64,000 nucleotides of DNA from Trichopria drosophilae (GCA_030407085.1 CM059587.1:69533001-69597000); one strand, 5' to 3'; shown: positions 11,801-22,729, numbered from the stretch's first letter. Numbers and translations: made by a program. Notes: generated by a model not told the origin, from the letters alone.

Positions 11801-12125
11801 TTTTATGCCCGGGCGTGCGTAAAGTTAGTGCGTAAAGTCATTTTTTCAGTGCGTAAAGTGATTTTTTTTTCACTCGTGCGTAAAGTGTCTCACTCGGAGC
11901 AGTAGTGAAAAAAAAATCACTTTACGCATTGGACAAAAAATGACCTTACGCACGGACTTTAACGCATGCACCGGGCATAAAATATCGTATGCATCTCGTG
12001 CGTAACTTTTTTTCACTCGAGCGATAGTCCCCCACTCGTCGCGGGCTTCGCCGGAGCCTTGTTTGCACGTGTCGCTCTCGTGAAAAAAAGTACACTTTAC
12101 GCACTAGTTGCATAATATACTATTC
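11800..12125. mobile_element. TTTACGCAC-type palindromic element
   Basis: Dense inverted words GTGCGTAAAGT and ACTTTACGCAC surround poly-T/poly-A tracts (11850-11950). A phrase starting ATGCCCGGGCGTGCG at about 11805 is mirrored by CGCATGCACCGGGCAT at about 11965. The right boundary phrase TTGCATAATATACTATT is shared with the element at 23772-24437. There is no coding capacity. Confidence 0.5.
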
Positions 12126-12212
12126 TACATTTTATTTAAAAATTAATTATTTGTATTTGTTGTGTCTAATTTAATTTTTTTTAACGATAAATTAATTATT
12201 TGTAAATAAGAT

Positions 12213-12264
12213 GTTCTCAGTCGGTCACCTATCCAGTCGTTATCAACGGCATGCTTCGCTTAAC
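12213..12264 (-). ncRNA. 5S-rRNA-like relic
   Basis: On the minus strand the segment begins GTTAAGC and ends GGATAGGTGACCGACTGAGA. Metazoan 5S rRNA has GTTAAGC, and farther on GGATGGGTGACCGCCTGGGA, at about this spacing. The upstream minus sequence has an A-box-like TGGTAGAGCATTGG and not a 5S 5' half. It may be a SINE with a 5S-like part, or a degraded 5S pseudogene. The match was judged by eye. Confidence 0.35.
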
Positions 12265-12329
12265 TTGAAACAAAGACTTCGCGTGACGTCAACCAATGCT
12301 CTACCACCGAGAATCAATTTCTAAGACGT

Positions 12330-13200
12330 AATATGATAATCGTGTTACACTTGTATTCTAATAAAAATGTTCGTTGATAATGAATAAATAATGATTGATC
12401 CTAGTATAATGTGGAGCAAAATAAATTTTCAATACTGTTTCGTAAGGAAACTTGTAGAAGATTATAAAAATCGCTTCACTCCTTCTTGCTAAACGTCTGG
12501 AACTCTTTAACTTTGGTGTTCTCATGTAGCGTACAAAAGTAAAAGAAAACTTGATGCGTTCTTAATACTTAACTGGACGCTTAGATAACGCTTAAAAGGT
12601 GCATATTCACGTTTCAGAACTCTTTTCAATTCAGCGTCATTTAAACTTATTCTAAGCGTGCGATTCGCTTCGTTAAGCGTACAATTTTGTAAAAACGTTT
12701 CTTGTACTCTCACCGAACGCTTTACTGTACGCTGCACTTTTGGCAAGGAGGATAATTCTTTTCATTACTTTTAGCTGAATTCGACGCAATTTAATTCGAT
12801 CTAAAACGGAATTGTAAATTTAAAAAATTTTCAAAATCCAATTGCATGTGTGGATTAATCAAGTCGAGATTATCCCTCCTTTCGATAACCCTCCAAATTG
12901 TGTCAGATTTCACGTATCTTTTACCGTTCTCGAGTTATTTTAGAATTTTGAAAAATGTAAAAAATCAATTGAACTTCTGTATCGAGCTCGATCCCCTCCT
13001 GGTAATCCCGAAAAAATCTAACAACTATATAAAAACTAGTACGATATATAAAACTGTAAGACTTTCAATCATAGTTATAATTAAATGTACATTTTACAAA
13101 CCAAAATAGATATTAAACGTATTTAAGCTTGTTCGAACGCGTTATATTGTACACTTCTAGAAAATTAGCCTACCCCCTGCTTCATTTATTGGTTGTTTTT
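12330..13200. other. unassigned AT-rich DNA
   Basis: Nothing coding or repetitive could be assigned. Small ORFs (74 and 87 codons) have no recognisable features. Confidence 0.3.
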
Positions 13201-13212
13201 ACTCTATTTCAC

Positions 13213-13285
13213 AATAGTCATGGTTGAGTGGTCAGGATTCAGGAATGATGCGCGGAAGATCGAGGTTCGATTCTCGGCCGAAGCA
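13213..13285 (+). repeat. tRNA-like sequence (tRNA-Glu/Asp-like head)
   Basis: An A-box-like TGGTTGAGTGGTCAGGATT (13221) and a B box, GGTTCGATTC (13264-13273), lie at normal tRNA spacing. The A-box region resembles tRNA-Glu, but the acceptor ends do not pair. It is most likely a SINE head or tRNA pseudogene. Confidence 0.45.
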
Positions 13286-13439
13286 ACTTTTTGTTTACTT
13301 TGGATTACAAAGAATTGAAACGTATTCAATACGAAATGGACAGATTCCGGATTCAATACTTTCTCGATTATTGGGCGTAAACATAAAACGAAACTCTTGA
13401 TAACATGTGCATTACTTTTCATGAACATGTTCATTACTT

Positions 13440-13800
13440 ATCATTAGCCTTTGTTTATTAAATTTAATAATTGTGAATCATTAGATTTAATGTATGCGTA
13501 TTTGAAAATCATTACATTTAATGAACGCGTACATAACTTTTAATTTAAGTCATTAACGTATTTTCATTTACATGCTTGACCGTAGCTTCCGTTACATGTT
13601 CATTAAAAGTCATGGATAATTTCTAAAAGTGTATTAAACATTTCGCCGAATGCATGTCTAAAAGATATATTTTGGACTTCTTGGTTAGGGATATTTTGTA
13701 AAACATATCTAAAAGATATCTTTCAGATATCTCGTGAAAATACATCTAAAGGACGTCTTTTGTAAACATTAAAGATCTTTATGAAACGCTAATGTCGCGC
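13440..13800. repeat. degenerate AT-rich words including AGATATCTTTTAGAT
   Basis: 13490-13620 holds TTTAATG-type words. 13650-13780 holds ATCTAAAAGATATCT-type palindromic words like those at 2930-3005 and 40160-40250. It is probably a fragment of the dispersed element found at 1.8-3.5 and 39.8-40.9 kb. Confidence 0.35.
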
Positions 13801-15880
13801 AAGCGCCTGAATTTTTGCCTGTGTTCCTCTCTTTACAATTAGAATCGCCACCATGTTATATGTAGAGGGTTTCCTTCCATCGTGTCCTCCATGTTTCGCA
13901 CATGTTGATTTATGTATTTTTTGTTTTCAAAATATATATATATATATATCAATAAACAATAAAGTTATTAATTTTTTTCTATGCAACTGCAAAATGTACC
14001 TTCTGGCTCTTCGTTTATCGAGACAATTTCTAGTATCCGAAAACTGTTAGCGAGATAGTTGTTCTTAAAGGTATGAACAAATTTTCTGGAACGTTTTATC
14101 TTTATTGGTTTAATACACAAAAAGTAATGAATGTTTAAATTTGGTGACAGATGCGTGATGTGCTTCGAGACGCTGAATAACATCATTGTTTATTGAGATA
14201 TATAATTTGTTCTTTCTTCATTAGATACAAAAAACTCTAACGAGCAATTTCTTGTTTTATTTATTTGAAAATCCTCAGAATTGAATAAGTTAGAGCGAGT
14301 TGAAATAAAACATATTTGTCGGCCGGCCACGTATTAACCAGTTTTCTGTGCAGTATATAACTACACCGGTAAAGGGGAATAAAAGCTAGCATGAAATACC
14401 CCAAAGGAGCAAAAGTGACACGAAGAGAGTAAAATCGAAGCCTGCAGGAGTGGAAATTAACGATTACTCTCTATTACTCCGCAATTGAGTCCAATAATTT
14501 TAGAGTGCAATACGCTGAATTATTACCGCTTTATGTTATTGAACTTATTGAGTTGTTTCGGGATTGTTCAAGCAATAGAAGTGTATGTTACCTTACAATT
14601 CGCCCGTTTTCAGCCTTTTGTGAATCGTTTTGACTCTTTGAGGTTTCTTTTTTATCAGGAAAGTGATTTTACCGAAGGTGGTTACAATTTCATACTTGCC
14701 CTTTGTTTACAACAGTATAAAACATAAAATTATTAACATTGGCAAAGTAATCATTAAGAAACTATCGGATTTTGCTATAACTTCGTTAAAGGACCGATAA
14801 TTAATGTCGGTGAAAAAGCGAAACGTCGAATCGACCAATTGCAATTAACAAGAGGCTAATGAGTACTCGATAAGAAACTATTTCCGCGATTGTCGACTTT
14901 ACCTTCCACCTTTCCCCTCAACTCTGGCTGCGGCTTCGTGGTCTCCGGGCACGTACGTTGAACACATCGTGCAATTACGATGCATTAGACGAATGAATTT
15001 AATCCAGAAATGCAGAGATCGTGCGAAAACCCCTACCATCTATAACCCCTACTCCTCTTGCTCGAGTTTCCCGTCGCTGTCGGTGATTTTCTCACTTTAT
15101 CACCTTCTCGTTCTTACTCTCGCGCACGTACTTGTTCTCAATCAAATTCCCCCACGCCGTCTCTTGTCATTTTCTTCCTTCTTGCTTCAACAGCGATGTC
15201 TATATCGCTCATCTTCTCGCGGGTGCTCCTATTCTTTCACTATTTCCAGAAGAAAATGAAAACTGAAATTAGCGTTCCAACTTATACCAACGATGCGAAA
15301 AGCAGTTACTCCGTTTCTCGAAAAATCGAGAACATAATATCTAGCATAAGGTATAATAATACAATGGATGGAATTTTAACCGATTTAAAAATTATTTTTA
15401 AATTTTAACAAGGAATTAAAAACGCAAAAAATAGAATCCAAGTAACAATTTTTTGAAAATATAAAATTATTTGCACTAGAATGCCAGTTGTCGGTTGGTC
15501 TATTCTCTACGTGCTCAGTCAACCTTGATACGTTTCTCGATCGGGGCGTAGCAGCAGGTACAAAGAAATCAATTTCATTTGAAAAACCATGACCTTACGG
15601 ATAACTGACCCGGGGTTGCCTTATTCACTACTAGGTGGCGCAAAAATCATGCAACGTAGCCACAAGCGGTTGCTCTGGAATTTGTTTTGTATATGATATT
15701 CAATCGATTTAAAACAAGAACTTGTAGTAGATGTGGTTATGAACTTCACGAGTGTGCTTAGTATAAATAATTTCTATCTTCGATTAAGTAGACAATTTCA
15801 AAATGTGTGTGAGTGTATGCTCATGTAAATGAGAATACGAATTTAATACGTATTCGGTAAGGTGTGCTAAAAACTCTTTT
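13801..15880. other. unassigned, microsatellite and GC-richer patch
   Basis: A (TA)n run lies at 13932-13949. 14880-15250 is GC-richer and leaves overlapping plus-strand frames open in two frames (96 and 116 codons). Their Ser/Leu-rich peptides are not domain-like. No gene is supported. Confidence 0.3.
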
Positions 15881-15884
15881 ATGT

Positions 15885-16040
15885 ACGTCTTTTCGGTGCG
15901 TAGAGTAAACTCGTGCGTAAAGTAAACTTTACGCACTCGATTATACTTTACGCACGGAAAAGCCGTACGTAAACAATATTTCGGCACATCTGTGTATGTG
16001 TAAAGTTCTTTACGCATACGCACTTGTATCGAAAACTACT
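15885..16040. mobile_element. short TTTACGCAC palindromic element
   Basis: The core near 15910-15960 is palindromic, with ACTCGTGCGTAAAGT followed by ACTTTACGCACTCG. Outer words GTACGTC and GGTGCG are mirrored at 15960-15975. The boundary word TATCGAAAACTACTATT at about 16028 is close to the end TATCGAAAAATACTATT at 41312. Confidence 0.45.
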
Positions 16041-16079
16041 ATTATCGAAATAATAATACAATTTTTATATATATATATA

Positions 16080-17078
16080 GGGGAGAACGAGGTAATTCCG
16101 ACCTACCTAAGCAAAATTGATTTTTGAGGTAGAGAATATGATTTAATGAATTTGTACGTTATGCTTTTTTAAAGTGTATTGCATGGGTAAACATTTATCC
16201 ATATTATTAATACCTTGTTATAGGTCTATTATAGGATTATACCTCCATTAGTAAAAAATTGCAATTCTTCAGATTCTGTCAAAGTATGGGTAATTCCGAC
16301 CCCAAAAGGTGTAATTCCGACCGCGTTTATTTTCAGCACAATTTCGTAGTGATTTATAGGTTTAATTTACATTTATTAATAATAAGTAAAGAAGATAATA
16401 TTTTGCTATCACAATAACTTGTTTATGTACAACACTACGTACATAGATCACATACCTACTCTACATTGTTGGTCAAAAATGAAAACGCAAGTAGTCACTT
16501 CTAATATCGCACGAGAAAACAAGCGAAGCAAATTCAAATGTTGTGGTCGAAATGTAGAAAGAAAAAAATCAACACATTTGTGATACATTATATACAATGT
16601 ATACATAATATTGCATAACATGGTTGTGATAAAAAGCAAACGAAAATAAACTCGAAAAAGGACGGTCGCAATTACCCCGTGCATTAGGGATCGGAATTAC
16701 CCTGCACGTTCGTTATTTAAAAAAATACACGCACTTAAAAACACACTCTCATCTCACTAAAAACCAAATTGATTTCATTAAATATAAGGTTAAGGCTTTC
16801 TAAATTACTTACGTTTGATTCGTTTGCACAATAATTTCAAACTATATTTACTTATTTATAATACTACAATTTCTAAATTAGCGCAGTAAAGAAACAATAA
16901 CATCACTGCCACATGGTTCAATGCAAAGTAAATAAACAACTACCGCAATCAAAATAGTTGTACTCATCAGTGTTTTCACAAAATTTGAATAACATTACGG
17001 GATGTCATATTGTAAGCGAGATATTAGGGGGGGGGGGGTCGGAATTATCCGACCTGTGGTAATTACCCCGTTCTCCCC
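16080..17078. mobile_element. 999-bp non-autonomous DNA element
   Basis: TA flanks both sides, within (TA)n runs. The ends are inverted: GGGGAGAACGAGGTAATTCC on the left matches GGGGAGAACGGGGTAATTAC read inward from the right. The word TAATTCCGACC or its complement recurs at least five times (about 16096, 16290, 16312, 16690 and 17040), as expected of transposase-binding repeats. A G12 run lies at 17027-17038. No transposase is encoded and I cannot place the superfamily with confidence. Confidence 0.65.
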
Positions 17079-17102
17079 TATATATATATATATATATATA
17101 TA
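17079..17102. repeat. (TA)n microsatellite between two transposons
   Basis: A pure TA run of 24 bases separates the end of the 999-bp element from the start of the mariner-like element. It serves as, or was generated from, the TA target of both. Confidence 0.85.
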
Positions 17103-17111
17103 CAGGGTGGC

Positions 17112-17650
17112 CGATTTATCTGAAGACATCGAAATATCTCGAGAACTATGCACAGAATCAAAAAAGTTGTCGGATGAAAGTTGTTCGACACGAAGGGGGG
17201 CATCCAGTGATAATTAAATGTACCCCCTCCCCCATCCCCTGGAGGTGGAGTGGGGGCAAAAACAATAAAACTTAAATAGGAACCCCCATTTTTTATTGCA
17301 GATTTGGATTCTCCGGAAAAAAGTACACGAATTTGACCTGGGAGCTATTGCATTTTGGTTCACAGGTGGCGCTGTAATCGATAAAAATCCAAATTTATCC
17401 GAAGACATTGAAATACCTCGAGAACTATGCACAGAATCAAAAAAGTTGTCGGATGAAAGTTGTTCGACACGAAGGGGGGCATCCAGTGATAATGAAATTT
17501 ACCCCCTCCCCCATCCCCTGGGGGTGGAGTGGGGGCAAAAACAATAAAACTGAAATAGGAACCCCCAGTTTTTATTGCAGATTTGGATTCTCCAATATTG
17601 ACAATTTTCGCCCGCGTAGCGGATATGGAATACGGTCATTCTAACAAAGC
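17112..17650 (+). repeat. left iterated subterminal repeat (two boxes)
   Basis: The box GAACTATGCACAGAATC starts at about 17143 and 17422, a period of 279 bp. The G-rich tract (CTGGAGGTGGAGTGGGGG-like) occurs at about 17238 and again at about 17517. This side lies 3' of the transposase, which reads right to left. Confidence 0.8.
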
Positions 17651-17704
17651 CGGAAAAAAATACATTTAGCGTTACCCAGGAACAACGACGTGGACGTAGT
17701 ATTC

Positions 17705-18346
17705 TTACTTGAGTAAGTGTTCGAAATCTTGACCTTCCACTTCAATGCATTTATTTATTCTTTCTTCAAATGACTTTATACATGATAGAATCATATCTGC
17801 AGAAATTTCTGCGCAAGCAGTTCTTATGCGTTCCACCATGTTTTCACGAGTCGTTGGTACTTGTTCATAAACCTTACCTGTTAGGTAACCCCATAGGAAG
17901 AAATCCAGAGATGTTAGATCAGGTGACCTCGCAGGCCAATTAATGGGGCCACCTCTACCAATCCACCTACCATTGTAATCACGGTCTAGTATTTCCCTTG
18001 CTACTCTTGAAAAATGTGCTGGGCAACCATCATGCTGAAACCACATTGTCCGTCGGACGTCCATAGCAACATCCTCAAGTAGTAATGGTACTTCTTGTTC
18101 TAGGAAATCTCGATATTTTGTTCCATTCAAATTACCTTCAATGAAATAAGGACCAATGAGTTTATTTCCTATGATTCCACACCAAACGTTCACCGACCAA
18201 GGACGTTGATGATTAACTTGTCGTAACCAATGGGGATTTTCTACGCTCCAATAATGCATATTATGCCTATTGACGCCACCATGGTTCGTGAATGTAGATT
18301 CATCTGAAAATAATACATTAGCAAAGAAATTGTGGTTCGTTTGCAT
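17705..18346 (-). pseudogene. 5'-truncated DDE transposase, Tc1/mariner superfamily
   Basis: The 213-aa frame encodes only the catalytic domain of an IS630/Tc1/mariner transposase, the enzyme that cuts and rejoins element ends in the nucleus. The first catalytic Asp is D15 in LFSDESTF, the second is in WFQHDGCPAH, and the third is in ARSPDLTSLDFFLWG. By my count 36 residues lie between the last two, the same spacing as in the intact enzyme at 36263-37336. The sequence aligns with residues from about 145 to the C-terminus of that enzyme, so the helix-turn-helix N-terminal half (about 145 residues) is missing. Immediately upstream, 18372-18409 is a perfect 38-bp AT palindrome, followed directly by subterminal repeat. 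This looks like an internal deletion. The retained frame is open, so the deletion may be fairly recent. Confidence 0.8.
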
Positions 18347-18371
18347 TTTTTGAATTGATATTACTAAATTC

Positions 18372-18409
18372 TAATATTAAAAATTCTAATATTAGAATTT
18401 TTAATATTA
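18372..18409. repeat. perfect 38-bp AT palindrome at deletion junction
   Basis: The sequence equals its own reverse complement over 38 bases; its halves are built from TAATATTAAAAATTCTAAT. It lies between the truncated transposase start and the right repeat array. Confidence 0.85.
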
Positions 18410-18445
18410 AATTTTCATAAGGGGATCAAACTGTCCCTATTTGCC

Positions 18446-19388
18446 CCCTGGATGTCCCCCTTCGTGTCGAACAACTTTCATCCGACAACTTTTTTGATTC
18501 TGTGCATAGTTCTCGAGGTATTTCAATGTCTTCAGATAAATTTGGATTTTTATCGATTACAGCGCCACCTGTGAACCAAAATGCAATAGCCCCTAGGTCA
18601 AATTGGTGTACTTTTTTCCGGAGAATCCAAATCTGCAATAAAATCTGGGGGTTCCTATTTAAGTTTTATTGTTTTTGCCCCCACTCCACCCCCAGGGGAT
18701 GGGGGAGGGGGTAAATTTCATTATCACTGGATGCCCCCCTTCGTGTCGAACAACTTTCATCCGACAACTTTTTTGATTATCTGCATAGTTCTCGAGGTAT
18801 TTCAATGTCTTCAGATAAATTTGGATTTTTATCGATTACAGCGCCACCTGTGAACCAAAATGCAATAGCTCCTAGGTCAAATTGGTGTACTTTTTTCTGG
18901 AGAATCCAAATCTGCAATGAAAACTGGGGGTTCCTATTTAAGTTTTATTGTTTTTGCCCCCACTCCACCCCCAGGGGATGGGGGAGGGGGTAAATTTCAT
19001 TATCACTGGATGCCCCCCTTTGTGTTGAACAACTTTCATCCGACAACTTTTTTCATTCTGTGCATAGTTCTCGAGGTATTTCAATGTCTTCAGATAAATT
19101 TGGATTTTTATCGATTACAGCGCCACCTGTGAACCAAAATGCAATAGCTCCTAGGTCAAATTGATGTACTTTTTTCCGGAGAATCCAAATCTGCAATAAA
19201 AACTGGGGGTTCCTATTTAAGTTTTATTGTTTTTGCCCCCACTCCACCCCCAGGGGATGGGGAGGGGGTAAATTTCATTATTACTGGATGCCCCCCTTCG
19301 TGTCGAACAACTTTCATCCGACAACTTTTTTGATTCTGTGCATAGTTCTCGAGATATTTCGATGTCTTCAGATAAATCGGCCACCCTG
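18446..19388 (-). repeat. right iterated subterminal repeat (four boxes)
   Basis: The complement of the left-array box (TGCATAGTTCTCGAG) starts at about 18503, 18782, 19061 and 19339, giving periods of 279, 279 and 278 bp. Units are inverted relative to the left array. This is the 5' side of the transposase. Confidence 0.85.
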
Positions 19389-19412
19389 TATATATATATA
19401 TATATATATATA
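19389..19412. repeat. (TA)n microsatellite between two transposons
   Basis: A 24-base TA run separates the mariner-like element from the 151-bp MITE. Confidence 0.85.
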
Positions 19413-19563
19413 CAGGGTGAGTCTGGTAGAAGTGAACATAGGGAAACCCATGTTAAGGCTACGCGCCTCGTGAACAAACGACGTTCCACCGGAATCGACC
19501 AATCACGAGGCGCGTAGCCTTAACATGAGCTTCCCTATGTTCACTTCTACCAGACTCACCCTG
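19413..19563. mobile_element. 151-bp palindromic MITE
   Basis: The element begins CAGGGTGAGTCTGGTAGAAG and ends with its reverse complement, flanked by TA (19411-19412 and 19564-19565). About 65 bp of each arm is nearly perfectly inverted, including GTTAAGGCTACGCGCCTCGT. The CAGGGTG start and TA target match the larger mariner-superfamily elements nearby, so a mariner-type transposase probably mobilised it. Confidence 0.8.
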
Positions 19564-19565
19564 TA

Positions 19566-20840
19566 TATATCATTTCTTTTCGGGTGCTTTGGTTCGGAAA
19601 TATTATTATCTTAACAATGCGTTATTACGGTCTAATGTAATTAGATAAATAAAATAATGTAATAAAATGTAATAAAATAATATTCTAAGGGTGTATATCT
19701 CAGATATTGTGTAACATTGACATTTCGCGACATCCAGAATTAATATCAAGGAGAAAGGTTGCCCAGCCGTTATTTTCTATTTGGGATTGTTCAGCAAGTG
19801 CATCAGCCTCGAAAATATTTTCATTTTTCATCAAATTGGAAAAATGAAATTGGCGAAGTGCCAATAGAAATAAGTAAATACACCGCCGGGTGTAAATCTC
19901 GAAACAAAAATACACAGGAATAATTTATAAGATTCTAAAATGCAATTTTTTGACTATCTTTTCAATCGATTTACCTAAACTCATTCGCGAGACGCCGGAT
20001 CACGACTTAAACGATAAAACCAGTGCAAGATGCGGAATTAAGTTTAATGCACGATTTTCAGCCGCTATTTTAACCCTTAGCTCTCACGTATGTACTGTAA
20101 AAGCATCATAAAACATTATATGATGCATAAAACTATTATAGCTCCTATTTCGAAGAACATTTAGATCTTTTCGGATTAAACTTCGAACCGTATAAAATCC
20201 CGTGTGCAAATGAGTTTGTCTGCCTTTATTTTAACTCAGTTATGTATTTACTTTCAAGTATTTTTGTATTCGGAAAAACGTTATGTTTTATAGTTTTCAC
20301 CATAATAAATAATAATAACAGAAAAATAATAATGATCGCTGTTGTTTTAGAGCCTAACCATAAAATGTATATGGAAAAATAATATGTGCCAACTGAGATA
20401 TTTTAATTGTATGAGTGTAATATATGATCAATGAAACTAACCGTACTAATAAAGGATTGGTAGAATTTAAATCTTGCATAAATAAATACATCGAACTATT
20501 GGAATGTAACACAATTTTCCAACTATCCTATTGAACGTATGAACAGACCCGGTGCGATTGTAAATGTCAAAAGATTATAGTTATCAATTTGAAATTGATT
20601 GAAATGAATTCCTTAAAACGGATTTCAAATATTGTAGTTTACAATTTTTTCCTCTTAAACTATACACTTTTGGGTTAAAATTGTAAAAAAACAAACACGC
20701 TTAGAGTTCATCAAAGGACCAACAATTTTTCGTTAAATTCTAATAGTCTGGGATCCGAATTTTTAACTGTAATGTCGATCTGTTTACATCCATTTTGATA
20801 TTGAAGTACGTAAATTATTTGCTCTGTAATTTACCATATA
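19566..20840. other. unassigned AT-rich DNA
   Basis: No gene. TTAACCCTTAGCTC near 20071 resembles TTAA-type element ends, without a visible partner. Confidence 0.3.
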
Positions 20841-20843
20841 GCA

Positions 20844-21695
20844 ATGACAAAATCGAAAGCTAAAGCGATATTGAAACTGAAATTTAAAAAAAGAGCTACT
20901 TTTGTTTGTCCCTTATTTGGTGCTCCGAAGGATCTAGTATCGGATAAACTTCCAACTTACGAAGATATTCTCCGGTGTTGCTCTGCAGAGCATCAAAAAA
21001 TAGCTTCCACTGACGGAAATACAGAGCCTCCATTTTCAACTATTTTGATTAATGTAGCAACAAGAATTATGTCAATATACGAAAGGGCAGGTACCCCTTA
21101 ATAGGGTACTCCAGTTAAAATCGAAATTTGTCAATTAGCCGTTCACCGAATTCTTAAAGCTAGGACACAAGCTAGCTATAGTTATATAGATCTTATAAAC
21201 TGGAATGATATTGAAATCACTGACCCACCCCATCTGGTAACATTAACAACTTCAGACCTACAGTTCCTAGTAAATGAAAGTTTACCTGATGATCACCAGT
21301 TTACGCAGCTACCATGTACTACGCAAGGCGTGGAAAGATGCGTTAAACTTTTCACTGAATCTTCAGTTCAGGTATCTGGTCACAAAAACAGAGATGGCTC
21401 CATTTTGGCTAAAATTAAATCTTGCTCCGGATCTCCGGGATGTACAAAAGGGCGGCCAAAGGTAACTTTTCAGCATAGTGCCATTTCGATCCCCGGTACA
21501 AATTTGTTTCGATTCACCCTATTATACATCATATCTTTTCGAAAACACAACTTAAACATTTTTTACTGTGTTTATTGTCTTCGAAAAACTATACAGATTG
21601 GATCCAAGTTTCAAATCAATTCGTCACTTCGTATACGAGAAATTGTAAGTTATATTTTAAAGCCTTTTGATTCTCGTTACCTTGACGTCGAATAA
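20844..21695 (+). pseudogene. uncharacterised insect protein, disrupted by two tandem stops
   Basis: A single frame stays open from the ATG at 20844 to 21695 except for two adjacent stops, TAA TAG, at 21099-21104. They are framed by GGTACCCCT and GGTACTCCA, so a 15-bp imperfect duplication seems to have introduced them. The upstream part has YEDILRC and IYERAGTP. The downstream part has LPCTTQGVERCVKLFTESS and HKNRDGSILAK, a Cys/His/Arg-containing signature. I recall similar wording in uncharacterised insect proteins labelled cc8K15.2-like, but this is from memory. Similarity-like sequence stops at about 21460, near AAG|GTAACT, a plausible splice donor. The rest of the frame to 21695 looks intronic. 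A possible next exon is 21921-22034 (after AAAGCAG, before CAG|GTAATT). Function is unknown. Confidence 0.5.
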
Positions 21696-22304
21696 AAAGA
21701 TGCCAAATACAAATCTGGTGTAGAATATAATTTTCTATATAATAGTATATTTTTCAATCCATTTTTCGCAAATTGATTTTTTCTGGCTTTATTTACTGCC
21801 CGATTCTGCGTTTCGGGCGCCTAACCGGTTATTGCTTGGAGACCCTTTATTTTAGTATTCTTTGAGTCTTGATTATTCTCTGTGTTTTACTGGCAATACC
21901 TTTTCTACAATTTTCTAAAAGCAGCAGAGACCTCTCCTGTCACGACAACGCAAAGAAGCGGAAAAGAGTATACCGATGTTAATGTAAAAGGTTTGAAATT
22001 GATTTTTCCGAAAAAAAGATCAGATAACTATCAGGTAATTAATACATTTCAAATTGGTTTTAATTCCCGTGTTTATAACGTGATATAGTACCTAAATCGG
22101 TTTATTTGATTATGTCGTTTGAAAAGATCGCAATTAAATTGTATATTATAATTACAAAATTCATTATGTTCGTAAATAATTAAATAAATGTTGGATTCGC
22201 AAGCAATGCGCACTTACACACACGATAAACGGGATATACTTCCATCAAGGTAGTCCACAGCTTTGATCATATATTCGTATAAAGCTTAATACGACATTGA
22301 TCCG

Positions 22305-22712
22305 CTAAAGTCCACTATTTGTCGATTGAAGTGAATATGAAACTGCGTGTATGGCTAAATTGCATCCATGTTTACGACCCGATGTTTGCATTTCTTTGCC
22401 ACAGTAGTGACGCCGAGGGTGGATACACGACTCAGGAAAGAGACCGTTCCAACGTATCCTTCGTCTTTCTGTCGCGTTTCCTTCCCTCGATTTTCCTTTT
22501 TTATCACTTTTTTCGTGTTTATCTCCCTTGGCCGTTATTCCTCTTCCTCCGGTCCCCTCTTTTTTTCTATTCAGTTTTCCAACTTCAGAGGACGGAATGG
22601 CTACATGCCAAATCCCGTCAAGATCTGTAGTGTATACAAGGCTTGCTACGTCATTCGAGTTTTCCGTAATCGCGCACGTGACCGATCCTGGATTTACATT
22701 TAACAGGGACAT
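22305..22712 (-). CDS. possible exon, unknown protein
   Basis: A 135-codon minus-strand frame begins near an acceptor-like ATATTCAG about 18 bp upstream of its ATG. The first 50 residues (starting MSLLNVNPGSVTC, with VYTTDLDGIWHVA) look like globular coding sequence. From residue 50 the peptide becomes Lys/Arg/Glu/Gly-rich and less convincing. No good donor is seen. Overlapping plus-strand frames of 103 and 111 codons are also open because the patch is GC-rich, which weakens the case. No family is recognised. Confidence 0.25.
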   Translation of the reverse strand: MSLLNVNPGSVTCAITENSNDVASLVYTTDLDGIWHVAIPSSEVGKLNRKKEGTGGRGITAKGDKHEKSDKKGKSREGNATERRRIRWNGLFPESCIHPRRHYCGKEMQTSGRKHGCNLAIHAVSYSLQSTNSGL

Positions 22713-22729
22713 TAAAGAATTGTGCTGAA

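Larger units (their letters stand above)
17103..19388 (-). mobile_element. mariner-superfamily element with iterated subterminal repeats
   Basis: The ends are CAGGGTGGCCGATTTATCTG on the left and the same read inward on the right, with TA at 17101-17102 and 19389-19390. Between them lie a left array (two counts of the box GAACTATGCACAGAATC), a minus-strand transposase that has lost its N-terminal part, and a right array (four counts of the same box). Units are 278-279 bp and the arrays are in inverted orientation. Every full unit has the words TTATTGCAGATTTGG and GGCGCTGTAATC and a G/C-rich tract. With a truncated transposase the copy should be non-autonomous. Confidence 0.8.

Noticed and set aside
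14969..15408. Plus-strand frames of 96 and 116 codons
   Set aside because: They overlap in different frames, have low-complexity Ser/Leu content, and show no domain or splice context.
17214..19489. Repeated 60-90-codon frames in the 279-bp units
   Set aside because: Same reason: products of the iterated DNA repeat on both strands.
22319..22728. Plus-strand frames of 66-111 codons opposite the minus-strand candidate
   Set aside because: Three frames are open at once in a pyrimidine-rich patch, and the peptides are Phe/Ser/Leu-rich without domain features.
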